A stretch of 64,000 nucleotides of DNA, taken from Ilex aquifolium. Lineage: Eukaryota > Streptophyta > Magnoliopsida > Aquifoliales > Aquifoliaceae. Under the pieces are notes generated by a model. That model was not told the DNA's origin and did not search any database. It was given only the letters and a program-made list of their open reading frames with translations. The translations under genes and the position numbers were made by a program. The stretch lies in NCBI GenBank assembly GCA_951799425.1, contig OX637394.1, positions 14,834,001 to 14,898,000 of the forward strand. The letters are read 5' to 3'. Of this stretch, positions 1 to 12,599 are shown in pieces (position 1 is the first letter of the stretch; every line of letters starts with the position of its first letter).

Positions 1-500
1 ATTGAAATAGATACAAACAAAGAAGAAGTATAAAAGGAAAGTCCAAAGAGTGTGAGACGCCCAAAGGGTCAGTGGTGGGTAGGTAGGTTGATATTTATAT
101 ATAATCAACTGTTGAAAATCAACATATGCACAGCGAGAGAGAGAGAGAGAGAGGGAGAGAGAGAGTTTCTGTGTTAGGAGAGAAGAAGTCTTGGAGTTAT
201 TTACCAAAATTCAATTCTGGACATGCTGGACTTGTTTGCCGGAGTTGTTCTTGGAGGACCTTCGGACTCGAACTTGGCCTAACCAAGTGACTTTTGGTGA
301 AGATGGTTCTTAGGTGGTTTCAATCACTGCTTGTGAGTTAAGAGAGAGAGCCTATGGAACTAACTATTGGCGAAGATGGTTCTTCGGTGATTTCAATCAC
401 TGCTTGTGGAGAGAGAGAGAAGGTTTCTTCAAAACCCATATCAAGTCCAAACCAGAAGAGAACTAGTCTTCACGTTCAAGCCCACCGTCTATACACAAAA
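1..500. repeat. Non-coding flank with GA microsatellites and a short duplication
   Basis: No coding frame is supported here. There is a GA-rich microsatellite at about 130-173 and shorter GA runs near 340 and 410. A stretch of about 35 bp (gaagatggttctt...) occurs at about 298-332 and again, with a few changes, at about 370-404, a direct duplication with a period near 72 bp. The rest looks like ordinary intergenic plant DNA. Confidence 0.6.
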
Positions 501-504
501 ACGT

Positions 505-1030
505 GAAAAAAGGGTGGTTACTTAAATTTATGTTTTATTGTATTATTTATTAAAATAAAATTTTAATTTTTTTTAAAAATCGTAATTAATATATAATTAT
601 ACTATCAATTAAAATAAAACAAAAAAATCAAACACCGGGTTTAAGTCATTCATAATAGAACATGAATTTTACAACCAAAATTCATGTTCTATTATGTCAT
701 TTACTAAAATAAAATTAAAAATAAAAATTTAATTTTTTCTTAAAAATCATAATTAGTATGCAATTATGCTATCTATTAAAATAAAACTAAGAAATCGAAC
801 AAGTGGTCAAACTCTAATGGACATAAAATATCTCATAGTTTTAATTGAGGTAATTTGGTAGTTTAAACGACCAAATTAAATTTCAATATATATTATAATT
901 GTATATTAATTATAATTTTTTTTTAAAAAATTAAATTTTTATTTTTAATTTTATTTTAATAAATATCATAATATAATATGAATTTTAGTTATAAAGTTTA
1001 AAATATTTAATATTCTATTTCATTGGAGTA
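505..1030. repeat. AT-rich dispersed repeat related to the 33.2-36.3 kb element
   Basis: Very AT-rich and without coding frames. Blocks such as cattcataatagaacatgaa (from about 645) and the poly-T/poly-A stretches match 33640-33895. Positions 890-1025 match the right arm of the long inverted repeat at 35962-36090. This is probably a partial copy of the same element family, cut at 1030 by a Helitron end. Confidence 0.6.
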
Positions 1031-2637
1031 CTAGTAATTGCCCGTGCCTGAAGGCACGAAGTAACAAAAAAAAAAATCAATGTATTTGTATGCGTTAGCT
1101 AACAATTTCAATAGCCCGCATGAATCTGTATCACTAAACACTCATAATTCCTCTATCTAATGTGTAGATATCAAAAACAACAAATTACAGTGATCAAAAT
1201 TTATGTAAACCCCAAAATAAAACCACTAAGGAAGTATATACAAAATCCTTCCACTGCATGCTTATCATATCATCAATTCTTTGCAAATAACGCATTTAGG
1301 CATCTTTTATTCACTCTCTCAATTGCCACATATTATCGAATCAAGCACCGTGCAAAGTTGGTAAGTAGTCCACACCTGTTCAAGAGTGAGACATGCTTCT
1401 TTTTCTGCAACTGTTCATCATAATAGTCTTCGTCGAACAATTCATCTGGCGAGGTGAAAAAAGCCCGCCTCTTTGATGTTTCCTCTAGGTTCATCATTGA
1501 TCTTGCTCATATATTAGTATTACCCATAATTTTCACATACATATTTCAAACAAAAAAAAAACAATAATCATGACTGACTAATCCTTAGACCACCATTATT
1601 AAACTGCTAGGATTTATCCTATTCACATGCAACACGTGTATTTAAACATAAATTAAAAAGCAAATCAATCCCATACAGATAATCAAGAAAAAGGAAATAT
1701 TGGAATTAAAAAGTCACATAAATAAAAAGAAATCATTTGAAATATAGTTGCCATCCAATAGGGTAGTTTGAACGAAAGTCATCAAATAAATTATCAAGGA
1801 CATCAAACAACCACATAAGAATTTAATTTTAAATAGCATTACATGTTGATGCTGACTAAAAAATGTGATAATGCTAATTAAGTAGTCATTTAATTAATTT
1901 GACGTTTGATTTTCACAGTAAAATTTTAAAACTCATTTAAATTCCGACAAATTGAAATTTTAAAACTTGTGTAATATTTTATTTTAAACTTCGACCCAAA
2001 AATGGTACTTATTATTTGGGGGTAAGATATTTGGGCATGAATTGGGGTATTGCGTCTGATATGGATAGACATCGCCCATAGAGGAGAGAGAGAAAGGCGT
2101 AAGTCAGGAAATATTGTTGGGTGGGAAAACAAATTAAGTACTCACTGTAGACCGTTAGATCAAAATTTTTGAGATGATCTAAATAGTTTTTTATGTTGAG
2201 ATTATATTGTACGTTGGATATGTTTATATTTTGTCTCAAAACGATCTATACCTCTCTTTATCTCTAATATTCAAACTCAGCTCTATTTTATTATATAGAT
2301 ATAGATATCAATATAAATATATATAGATAGATAAATAGGACGATATATGTTAATGAATTTATATTTTATTAGAAATAATCCTTGTTATTAGAGTTTTAAT
2401 AGATTTTAGATATATATATATATAACCGTCCAAACCAATCTCTCCCATGGTTTGAATGAGAATGAGGAGAGATAAAAAAGAATGTATTAGAGTAGATGTA
2501 GATATCTCTCCAATGGTTTGAATGAGGATGATGAGAGATATAAAGAATGTAATAGAGTCCTATAGGAATAATGTAGATTAATTAGGATCGTTGAATCAAA
2601 AACCTAAAAATGATCTGAGCCGCGATTATTATATAGA
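1031..2637 (-). mobile_element. Non-autonomous Helitron cluster, minus orientation
   Basis: Read on the minus strand, the 3' end is CTAG at 1034-1031, preceded by a 6-bp stem hairpin (CGTGCC-TTCA-GGCACG, 1058-1043) and followed by T. This is the Helitron 3' signature. Two possible 5' ends of the form A|TCTATATAATAA lie at 2299 and 2637, so there may be one element with an internal copy or two abutting ones. Both 5' regions share a GATCATxT...GATCTxACGGTC block with the 5' end at 35961. No Rep/helicase gene is present. Which 5' end pairs with this 3' end is inferred. Confidence 0.55.
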
Positions 2638-2760
2638 TTTTTAATCTCACCGCATAGAATTCCCAACTTTTCCTCCCTCCCACTGGCCATCACTTTCATC
2701 CAAAATACTGATCGGTGTTGATACCCAAATCGACTCAAAACTCTCCAATCTTTTTGAAAG
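2638..2760 (+). promoter_or_regulatory. SDH6 5' UTR and proximal promoter
   Basis: Only about 120 bp separate the Helitron 5' end at 2637 from the SDH6 start codon. The stretch holds a CT-rich leader and no convincing TATA box. Whatever promoter elements lie further upstream must sit in, or have been displaced by, Helitron sequence. The transcription start is not determined. Confidence 0.35.
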
Positions 2761-5700
2761 ATGGCTGAAAGTGGAGCAGTGTATGAAGCATCAGCAGAGT
2801 CGAAGTCGTTCTTTAGGAGGCACTGGGATGGCTACAAAGAGTTCTGGAGCGAGAGATTCTCCATTTTGGATAACTATTCGAGGTTTGTCAAAAGAGAGAA
2901 GCCTCTCCCTTCTTGGTCTGACTCTGATGTCGAGGAGTTCATCGTCTCCGACCCAGTTCATGGCCCCACTGTATCCACTCTCTCTCTCTTTCTCTACACA
3001 TATATAGAGATATATCGATCGATATATGTATGTATGTATGCGTGCGTAGATATGCTTTTATTTCAATGGCGTTCATTTCATTTTCTATGATCTGGGATTG
3101 TTTGATTTGGTATAATATTCATGCTTTCATTCCATCTGAGTGTTGTTTGGTATTGTCTAATTTAATTTATCTGGGGTGATGTTCAATTTCATCTGTTATT
3201 CCACTTTGTTGATACATGGATCGAAATTGTCGCATTATTTTTCTAGTTTTGGCTTGTTTAGTTGGGATTTTGATTGGGTTTTTGGGGATATTTTGTATTT
3301 AAATACTAATCTGTTGTGCATTTCCTGTTACTTAGTTTCATTTTCATCTTGCACCTGCTTATTTGGGGATGGATTTGAGGAATGGTCATCTAGGTGAACC
3401 TTAGTTATGTATATTGGAAGTTGATTATTGTGATTGATATTCGATACTTCTGACATAATTTATTTTTTCAAAAATGAAGGCGTTCCCAGTTGGTCATGGT
3501 GTCTGTTTATTTAGTGTGTAATTGACTGCCCCTCTACCCATCCTTCTCCTCCTCCTCCTCTTGGTACCAGTTTGAATATGTTTTGTTTAGGCACAAATTT
3601 TTTGGCTCCTCCATTTTCTGTTGTACACTGGTTTCTCGCTAATGGAAGCCAGAATTGTCTGAAGATTGGCCCTCAAAGGTAAGGAAGTATTAACAAAATT
3701 GTAGCCAAACGCGAAGTCAAATACATAAAGTCGGGATTCCTTGTAGAGAATTTGAATGTATAAGTTGTGTTGTGGTAGAGTGCCCCATTATTCAGTGTCC
3801 TTCTCTCATATTTCCTTAAATTGAAACCTTAAAATTTTCTGCTGGTGCTTGAGGGTTAAATTGCATTTCACATGTCCAAGTTTAGTGGATGTATTTTTTG
3901 CTTGTAATTGACTAGAAAACATGTTGTTTGTGTTATGTGAAGAGTTTATATTATTCTGGTTATAAGAAGCTAGCTAATTCCAATTTATATGTCAGTGAAA
4001 ATTTTTCTTGCTTAACGAATTTTGACAACTCTTGGAGTGTAGGTTCTATAATGTTGATAATTGCTAGCATATGTTATTTTATACACACACACACACAAAG
4101 GAAAAAATATATTGAAACAAAAAAGAAGCAAGACCTATTAAATCCATTAAGTGGTTGGTAGTAGTGAAGATTAGAGTTAATGTGTGCTTGAGTTTCGTCT
4201 GAAATTGCTTCATGAATGTCAAAAGCTTTAGGAAAATCAGCGATTCACTATATCATTGGTCTACAGATGCAAGCTTTGAATGATGTATTATAGACAAATT
4301 AGGATTTTGGTATCACCTATGTGAATCTTACTCTAAATCTTTGTAGATTTCTGGCTATAGATTTCCATGGTTTTCAATCTTTCAGGTTATAATTTCACAA
4401 GTTGCATGAGAGAAGCTAGAACTCCCATTAAGCGTCATTGAGATTCTATGTAAAAGCTATTTTTTGTCTCTCAAGTATTTTTATCACCTTTTCCAACATA
4501 ACTGTCAAGTCAATTGGATTTCGAGTTTTTTGCCGTTAAATGTCACCTTATACTTGGCATCGAGCTTTATATATATTTCCTATATCTGACACGTTTATGC
4601 TCATCTACATCCAACATATTATTCACAGCCTCCAAATTAATGAGTTGTGCATCGAGCTTTATATATATTTCCTATATCTGACATGTTTATGCTCATCTAC
4701 ACCACAACATATTATTCACAGCCTCCAAATTAATGAGTTGTGCAACTGTTTTATGAATGATTGCAGACTGTAGTCTAGTATATTGTTTTTGATCAAGACC
4801 ATACTAGCAACTATATTTCTCATTCCTCGTAAGATTTAAGTAGCTTCCTCAAACATGGACTTGTATATCTATCTCATACTCAAGCAAAACAAGCTACTTA
4901 TAACAGAGTCATGAAAGTTGGCAATAATGTTGATTATCAATTTGATATTTCTCTAATTCTTCTCTTATCCTTGGGAAGTTGTGACAGAGTGGGGACTGCT
5001 GGCCCTTCCTAGCTGCTGCTAATCTGTCTCAAAGACTTCTTCCCCTTTTTTATGGTGTCAATCTTTTAAATGAAAATTGAAAACATAACAAGATTTGGAG
5101 TGCTAATAAATTGAAAATTAAGCATACTCATGCTAGGCGACATATACAACCTCTCCATTTTTCTCCTTTCACTATGCAAATTAATTATCTTTCTCACACT
5201 TTTCTGAATACTTTTATTAAGGTCAAAACGGTGTGCATGTCGTAAATAGAGCATATATTACAGGGCTTGATCGCCAAAAGCATTTTAAATCCTTTTCCTA
5301 ATAGCAACATATATATTTGTATGTCTTCCTTAAGACTCACATTGTATGAAAATTAGCTTTGGAAGGTATATCCTAACAGTGGTTTCTAAATTGTTAAGAC
5401 TAGATTATTGTAACACCTAATTTATGCATCCAAAAAGGAAAAATAAATCATGAAAGAAAAGATTTTTGGAACACTTGTTATTTCAGATAGGTTTTCTTTG
5501 CCAGTGAGAATCCTTTGAGTATGACATTTGTATCTAAATCTTTATACGAGTGGGTTGTTGTTTTCTTGTTTGTTCTTTTTGAGGTTCAAAATTGAAATTG
5601 CCTACTTTAGAAAACAAAAATTACCATGTGTAGTGTGCTTTGATTCTGGTGGTCCAATTGCTTTTATATTTCTTTGCACCTTCCTCTCTGTACATAATGT

Positions 5701-6315
5701 GGAGTGCTAATTTGTTCCTCTCCTCTTTTTCAGCTTAAGACTGCCCGTGAAGCAGCAAAATATGGTGCCCTCGGAAGTCTGATTGGAGCAGTTTCAACTG
5801 CGGGTTTTGCTTGGAAATATTCAAGGAGTCCCCATGGTATGTGTGGGCTTGTTTCCATTGTTGTTGTGCTCTATGTTTTTTGCTCTATGGTACTGAAAGT
5901 AGGATTTGTACAAACATAGCAGCAGATAGTAACTGTTTTTCAAATAGAGTGTTTGAATATGGTGATCTTTAATGGTTATCCTTTTTCTTAGTTTGCCTCT
6001 TGTTTCTGGAAAGCCTTCTGAGCGATGCTGCCATATTTACACATGCTGTTATTGGAGAGTTTGGATATTTGGGACACAGCACAATGAAAGAATGAAGCAT
6101 TTATTATGCATGTTTAATATAAATGGAACTATGGTTAATTATCATTATTTCCATTGGCAGGTGCTGCACTGTCTTTTGGAGCAGGAGCTATATTTGGGTG
6201 GACATTTGGACAGGAAATTGGAAACCACAGCCTGCAACTTTACAGGTTGGATACCATGGCTGCTCAGGTTAAGTTCTTGGAATGGTGGCAGAGAAAAACA
6301 GGAGGGCAGTCTTAA
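2761..6315 (+). CDS. SDH6: Succinate dehydrogenase subunit 6 (SDH6), mitochondrial
   Basis: Plant-specific subunit of respiratory complex II (succinate:ubiquinone oxidoreductase) in the mitochondrial inner membrane; its precise job in the complex is not settled. Exons: 2761-2970, 5734-5836 and 6161-6315. All junctions are GT-AG and the phases agree, giving 155 residues, close to the family length. The family signature runs through all exons: FSILDNYSRFVKRE and LPSWSDSDVEEF in exon 1, LKTAREAAKYGALGS and FAWKYSRSPHG in exon 2, FGWTFGQE and the tail VKFLEWWQRK in exon 3. Two glycine/alanine-rich hydrophobic stretches (about residues 80-95 and 104-117) are the likely membrane segments. There is no obvious cleavable presequence. 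Intron 1 is large (2763 bp). No lesion seen. Identification rests on recognising the family; a search with the 155-residue product would confirm it. Confidence 0.86.
2971..5733 (+). other. SDH6 intron 1 with a 92-bp tandem duplication
   Basis: Long AT-rich intron with donor GTATCC and a pyrimidine-rich acceptor ending TTTTTCAG. A unit starting catcgagctttatata at 4558 is repeated from 4650 to about 4742, period 92 bp with few differences. No coding sequence or transposon ends were recognised in the rest. Confidence 0.7.
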
Positions 6316-6489
6316 ATTAGCTTTCTCCGATTGCCAAACGAGACTTTCTTTCGTTTCTGCAAGAATAATCATATGCATGTGTTGAAATTGTATTGCTTGA
6401 TTCCATATGATTTGGTGCTTTTTATGTTAGGAAGTTTCCAATATGGATTTGCCTGCTTCTTGTTTCCCAGAGAATGGATATGATAGAAC
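6316..6489 (+). other. SDH6 3' UTR
   Basis: Sequence following the SDH6 stop, AT-rich, with no canonical AATAAA found. It ends where a MITE-like block begins at about 6490. The polyadenylation site cannot be placed. Confidence 0.35.
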
Positions 6490-7225
6490 ACTGTGGGCGT
6501 GTTTGGTTATCATCTACAAAACAGTTTTTTGTTCTCAAAATTTTAAAAACACCCAAAACCTGTTTGCTTAGCATTTTTGTTCTCAAAATTTCCGGAAAAA
6601 ATGAGATTTGAAACACAAAAACAGAAAACAAGCCACACTTGTTTTCGGACTTTTCTTTGAAAATTATGGAAACACGGAGAACAAGGAGAACACCTCTTTA
6701 ATGAGGTCTGCCCTTCGAGTTTCCTTAACAGCAAGGCTTTCTTCTTCTTCTTCTTCTTTTCCTTCCTCTTTGTCTCTCTACACTTTGCCCATCAAACAGA
6801 ACGAAGACACACACAAGGCCATCTTCTCCAGCTCTCTCTCCAGAGCGAAGACACACACAAGGCCGTCTTCTCCAGCTCTCTCTCTCTCTCCACTTTGCCT
6901 CTCAGACAGAACGAGAAGAGAGGAACTTCAGATCTTCTCCGACGAAGCTTCAGATCTCTCCGGCGAAGCTTCAGATCTTCTTCAAATCTCTCCATGTTGT
7001 GGGTTTCGGTGGTGCTTTGTGGGTTTTGGTGGTGGTTGTGGGTTTCGGTGGTTGTGAGTTTTGGTGGTGGTTGCTTTGTGGTTTCGGTGGTGTTCGGTGC
7101 TTTGTGGGTTGCACAGTGAAAGAGAGAGAGGCAAAGAGTTGAAGTGAGAGTGGAATTGTGAATTATTGTCTAAACAAATTTTATAATTTTTGTTCTTTAA
7201 AACTTTTTTTAAAAATACATATGGA
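6490..7225. mobile_element. MITE-like block with pyrimidine and GTGGGTTT repeats
   Basis: Begins gtgggcgtgtttggtt, a style typical of plant hAT-like non-autonomous elements. A TTC run lies near 6740. A 44-bp unit (acgaagacacacacaagg...) is duplicated at about 6797-6840 and 6843-6886, and a GTGGGTTT(C)GGTGGT minisatellite lies at about 7007-7110. The right end, read in reverse (GTTTTAAAGAACAAAAATT), only weakly resembles the left end. The open frames here have low-complexity composition and are not considered genes. Confidence 0.35.
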
Positions 7226-7445
7226 ATATTGAATATTCACTATGGATGGGAATGTTATATTGCACATAAAAGTGGGGATGACAATCAACCCTACCCCTCC
7301 CATTCAGATGCCAAGCCAAAAACTTCTACAACTGTTCTACAACAGCTTTAACATGACTATATACAATGCTAATGCACCAAATTGTTATCTGCCGCACAAC
7401 ATTGGAGACAGTTGCACTTTTTAAACACCCTAACTTTTCAATTGG

Positions 7446-7990
7446 TAAGCCTTTACCGAGTTCCCGAATATGGTACGATTACCATCATCATCAGATGAAT
7501 AATTCCCATTAATGTTAAATGGTGGAAAAGGTAACACAACTTGAGGTGGTGGATTTACTATAGAAAGTTGGTAAGTGCAGCTTTGTTGATATTGCTTTGA
7601 CATTACTTTCCGCTGCTTTTCAGCTAAACATTTTCACTTGTTCACCTGATGAAGAGCAGAACAGAGTGACAATGCATTCATTATCACAAGATCATCATTT
7701 GCATCCATATGGATGATTCTTTCAACCTGAATGTGCAATACACCATCCTCCCTGTGAAGTTTCTTAAAACATTCTGATCCCCCTAGCAGACTTACAAAAG
7801 GGGCATGAAGAAGTCAACTAATCAAGCAATTCATTAGGAATAAAACTAAAATAAATAAATAAAGAAAATTTGTTGGTGTGAACTTTCACCCACAGAATAA
7901 GACTCTGCGCAATTCCAGTACCAGATTCCACCCTCTTCCACTTCATGAACCCTTCAACTTGCATTCCACTCCTTGCTCTGATGAGTTTGA
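7446..7990 (-). pseudogene. Unrecognised coding-like remnant downstream of the OEP61 pseudogene
   Basis: Two minus-strand stretches read like conserved protein. One, about 7990-7875, contains GMQVEGFMKWKRVES. The other, about 7790-7446, contains GSECFKKLHREDGVLHI, then DANDDLVIMNAL and SALHQV, and later PPPQVVLPFPPFNINGN. The second is interrupted by an in-frame TGA near 7645, unless the GTGAAC just before it is a splice donor. No start codon or complete gene model can be built. I do not recognise the family. It may be part of another gene lying 3' of the pseudogene, or a decayed insertion. Confidence 0.4.
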
Positions 7991-8218
7991 GGGATAAATT
8001 AGGTTTACACCCATCGGCCAGTTACAGGATTTTGCTTAATGCTGTTGCATTTGCTTGACCATGATGGCTCCCTGTCTTAAGGGCCGATGAAACCCAGCCA
8101 GTGAAGGATGACTGCTAAGATTAGCATACATACTGCCAATATCATGCCAGGTCTACCCAGCAGCCAATTCTTTGTCTTCCTTGCACCTTCGAGTTTGAAT
8201 CCTATCGGCCCATTTCAT

Positions 8219-9661
8219 CTGCAACAACATTTTAACAATATTTTAAGGGGAAAGGAAATATTATGCATGCATGAATATGCATATACTGGAGATCAAGGAT
8301 AATACTAACCATGGTAAACTTGATCAATACAATCCTCATGGATGCACATCATTCAAGATCATGCTGTAATGGAGTATTTTTCAACTAGAATCCCAACCCA
8401 AGCCCGAGGTACTCAACTGATATTTGTAATATCAATCGATTACTACGTAATACTCCCACAAAAATCAGACAAACAATTTAAGGAAGGCAAAGCATTTAAT
8501 TGAAGAAATGGAAGTGTTTTTTCAGAAGGTTTGGAGAAAGAGAGACGCATCGACTAGGTAATAAATAACATATCAAGTAGTTCACATAGGATGATAATAG
8601 GTAAGAAAGCATGCTTGTAAACTGTAATCGTGGCTCGCGTGGCTATTCCACACAATTTGCAATCAAATCCTCCTGTGCTGTTGGACCGACTGCATGCATG
8701 GGTAAAACTGCAGGCTCAGAGTGAATGAACAAACATAATGGGACAAATGAGTCAGGAATTAACAACCTGTTCTACACAACCAACTCATTGATCCATAATG
8801 TGCAACAGTAAGACGTCGTTGTGGGAAGGGAGTGGACCTTAAAAATTAAAAAAGTTAGCATGATTTCCAGCCTAGTTCATGAAATGTTTTCCACCAAGCT
8901 AACAAGGTTTTTACACTCATAATAGTACTAATCTCTTTCAGGTTTCGGCTTATAATTTAACCAAATACAACTTCCTAACTTTGACCTATTCTGACTTCAT
9001 ACGTCGAGAGTACCACCAACAGATCCATAATAATGTCTTCAGATGAATAAGACATTCACTGAGTACATCTTTATTAAGGTCTATGACTTAAGTAGGAATA
9101 AAGAGCAACTAAACTTCTTAAAATAACCCTCCCCAGACCCCAGAGCCTCGTGCACTGGGTCATCTGCCTTCTTTCATTCTCATTATTTATTTATTTTTCA
9201 CTTAAAAATTTCTGGAACCTTTTGATGTTATTGTTTGCTTTGATTTGCTGAAATTATTGTCAAACATGGCTTCACATGACTTCATATTTTGGACCACTAT
9301 GGAGATAAAAGATCATGTACAATTCTTATCGAAAAAAAAGATCATAAACAAAAATCAGACAATTTTCCATAACTCTGAAAGAAGCAACCTTTAACATGTT
9401 ATGAACATTTCTACAGTCAGGAATAAAGAACGCCATAAAAGAAAAAAAAAACAAATTCAAAATAACAACAATGACAATGACTTCAACATTTATTTACTTA
9501 CGTAGTCAATATTCTAATAATAGAAAATTTAGTAATAATTACCAATAAACATCAGTGTGAATGCCTACTGACATACAAGATTGCAACATCAAATTTATAT
9601 ATTAGGAAAGGCTGAATATAAATATGGTGAACTTCAGATGTGGTGTAGATTAGGAAGGTAC
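8219..9661 (-). other. OEP61 pseudogene intron before the last exon
   Basis: 1.4 kb of AT-rich DNA between the exon ending at 9662 (donor GTACCT) and the anchor exon starting at 8218 (acceptor TTGCAG). I see no coding sequence, transposon termini or notable repeats. Confidence 0.5.
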
Positions 9662-10916
9662 CATTCTATCCAAGTCGTCTGGTGACAGTGATGACATGGC
9701 TTGTTGAGCTTTTTCCGCATCCTCCCGCGAAAGCTTAAATCCAAATTGTTCACTCATGTTTGCCATCATGTCGGGCCTCATATTTTTAACCATTGACGGG
9801 AACATCTGCAATTTCCAAGAAATCAAATTTTGGGATAACTAAGCAAATAAATGCACAATTCTTTCTGCCAAAAAACGCATTGGGATCCCATGAAACAAGG
9901 ATCATTCCATGGTGTATTATCAGTTTGACAAATGAGGAGTCATCACAAAAAAATTGTCACAAGTGACAAGAAGATATGTGGATTATGTAACTCTTCAAGT
10001 AATTAAAGATAATCGACTCAGCATGCAAGCTCGAGTCATTTCAGATGTCACGAAAGACAATTGACAGGATTGAAAAGTTGAGCCAAGAATGACAGAATAA
10101 GTTCATTTACATGAGAGCCGGGAAATGCCCTGAATCTGACTCCCATGGTTCATTGTCATGTACTTTGGTATGTTACCTTGGATTTAAGATGAATATTGAT
10201 ACATAACCATAACTATAATAGATAGCAGAAAATCAATGAATCCATAGAACACCTCCCCCTCCTCCCCACACACATGCACACACACAGGAACAAAAACACA
10301 AAAGCTAAAAAGGGGAATAGGGGATTATCAAACAAGGACTCCCAGCTGAATACTTGCTGCATGGCTGGATCTTTTATTTCGTTACTCAATTCTTGCAGAT
10401 CAGCACTTGATCTTGGCAAGCTTGACTGAGGAGCACTTCTTGAATTCAAAAATCCTTGAGAATTACTTTCAACAAAACTATCTCCATTAACTACCAAAAT
10501 TTCCCCGAGTTTCTAACGCTTTTGGCCCATTAGAGTGTAAAGAAGCTGCTGCCGCAGATCCTGAAACTTTTTCTTTCAGCGATGATGTCATTTCAAACAT
10601 TTTCTGAAGTTCTTCCGGTGACATCTTGCTCATCATATCAGCTGCGGTTTTAAGCATGTCAGGTGTCACATCTGGTGGAACCGAACCAGGACTAAAGCTG
10701 TCAAAATTAGAGCCTATGGAACTTCTCTTCAAATGTGGGTTTTCCCCTTGTAAGGAGGAAGCCATTTGTTCCATTCTTCGAAGTTCTTCAGGTGACATCT
10801 TGCTAATCATATTTGAGGCAGTCTTCACCATATCAGGAGATATCCCTTCAGCTTTTCCACCACTCAGAGAAGCCAGAGTTTCTGGATCAGCGTGAGAAAT
10901 AAATTTTTGGAAGGAT

Positions 10917-12043
10917 CTATATGATTCACCAGGAGAAAAAAAGTGCAATGAGGATTAACTGAAATTTTTTTCTGGTATTCAAAAATTAAGTATCAAAAAA
11001 ACTACTAAACAAGCTTACCAAAAAGAAGAAGGTGGAGGAAGAAGAAAGAAAGAAAGAAAGTAAGAAAGAAGCAGCAGCAAAAAAACATTGCACAAACAAA
11101 GTCCAGTAATACAAGACTGTTCACTGTTATCAACAGCATATAATCAAACATCTAAGGTTTCATGGCATGGGTACTACCTTGCAGTCACAGCCTCTTAAAT
11201 GTAAAAAATTAAAATTAGAAAAAAATAACACACACCCAAGCAGACATAGAGAGAGGGAGGGAGAGAGAAGGAGGGGAGAGGGTCACCAAACATGGTTGTC
11301 CATCGTACTGAATATATTTTAGAGGTACATCTTTTTTCCCTCTAAAATACATGGAACCCCCGTACATGTTTAAGAAGATTGCAGAAACTTCAGTTACAGA
11401 AAAGCAAATGTCTACACTCTTGAATGCCTTCCAATTTAACTTTGTGAACATCAAGTAAATTGCGTAATTAACAGACTAAAATGCCTAATGAAATGCTCAA
11501 AAGGTTACACAAACACGGCTAATGTCAATTAGACAATACCAAGCTGGAAATTACAGATAGAATTGAATACAAGATGCACAAATGGATATGGTAAGTAATA
11601 TAGGGAGAAAAGATGATTTTTGTTTCAATCTTTTGAAACCAAGAAGAGCGGACATGGAGACTAGTCTTAAAAATTGCTACAAACCACCAAATCATTTTTC
11701 CTCATGCGTGCCACTTTAATGTACACACAACAATGCACCATGATTGTCACTCTCTGCCTTCTTTCTTCTCTATTGCGAATGCTTGTGCTTACGCATGCCT
11801 CTAATGGACACTGACCACTGACATAACTACATCTACTCACAGAGACACCGCCCACAAGAATAAAAGAGTAAGCAGAAATAAGAATGCCTCCATATCCAGT
11901 TCATGACTTCATGTGACCCAGTCATTGAGATAGAATTAGAGAAAAAGGAAACAAACAAGCATATTTATAATGCAGCAAAGAAATTAATTATTCTGAATGA
12001 CAAACAGGGCAGTGAACAAAATCTCTTATGGATACAAACAAAC
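10917..12043 (-). other. OEP61 pseudogene intron, low-complexity tracts
   Basis: Spans from the exon 7 donor (GT at 12043-12042) to the exon 8 acceptor. Contains a GAAA/GAAG run at about 11025-11070 and a GA/CT-rich tract at 11245-11283. No gene was recognised. Confidence 0.45.
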
Positions 12044-12599
12044 CTGATAGAATCTGGGTCATCTTTTAAAGCCTGCAAACACTCTGAACTAGTCGATGGA
12101 ACCCCAGTGGGGATCTTAATTTGACCTCTAGAGCAGCCACTGGTTTCTTGGGGTCGTGATACAGGATGGTTCTGTAGGTGAACTTTCACAGTTCTCAGAT
12201 GAAGCGGTCTGGACTTCCTGTTATTTCTTCCATAACTAACCCTATTAAAAAAAAGGTCCAAAACCATGAGAAAAGTAACATACATGCACCACAAGTTTTG
12301 GGAATTTAGGCTGTTTAGCAGTAAAGAACAAGAAACAGAGAAGAAAGAAAGGACCAACTTAAATGACATGAAAAAACATACCTCTCGAAGCAAGCTCACT
12401 ACCTTCTTTCGTCAATCTTTGCATAGCACCTCTGTATCCAAAAAGAAACATCGCACAACATGCCAAAGGAAGAACCTACCATTGATATGCTATTAATGTA
12501 TCAAATAAAAGCAAAAAGATGAGGTCGTAAGGGTAAAAGTAGGAGTAGGACAAATTAAATAACCCTTTATTGAAATATGCAGATAATGCATGTGGATGG

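Noticed and set aside
1160-1423. 87-codon plus frame near the left end
   Set aside because: It lies within Helitron DNA, has no recognisable motif and has a composition like the surrounding non-coding DNA.
10487-10948. 153-codon minus frame as an intact small gene
   Set aside because: It is one exon of the OEP61-like pseudogene; the apparent start lies in intron sequence and the apparent stop is caused by a frame change near 10494.
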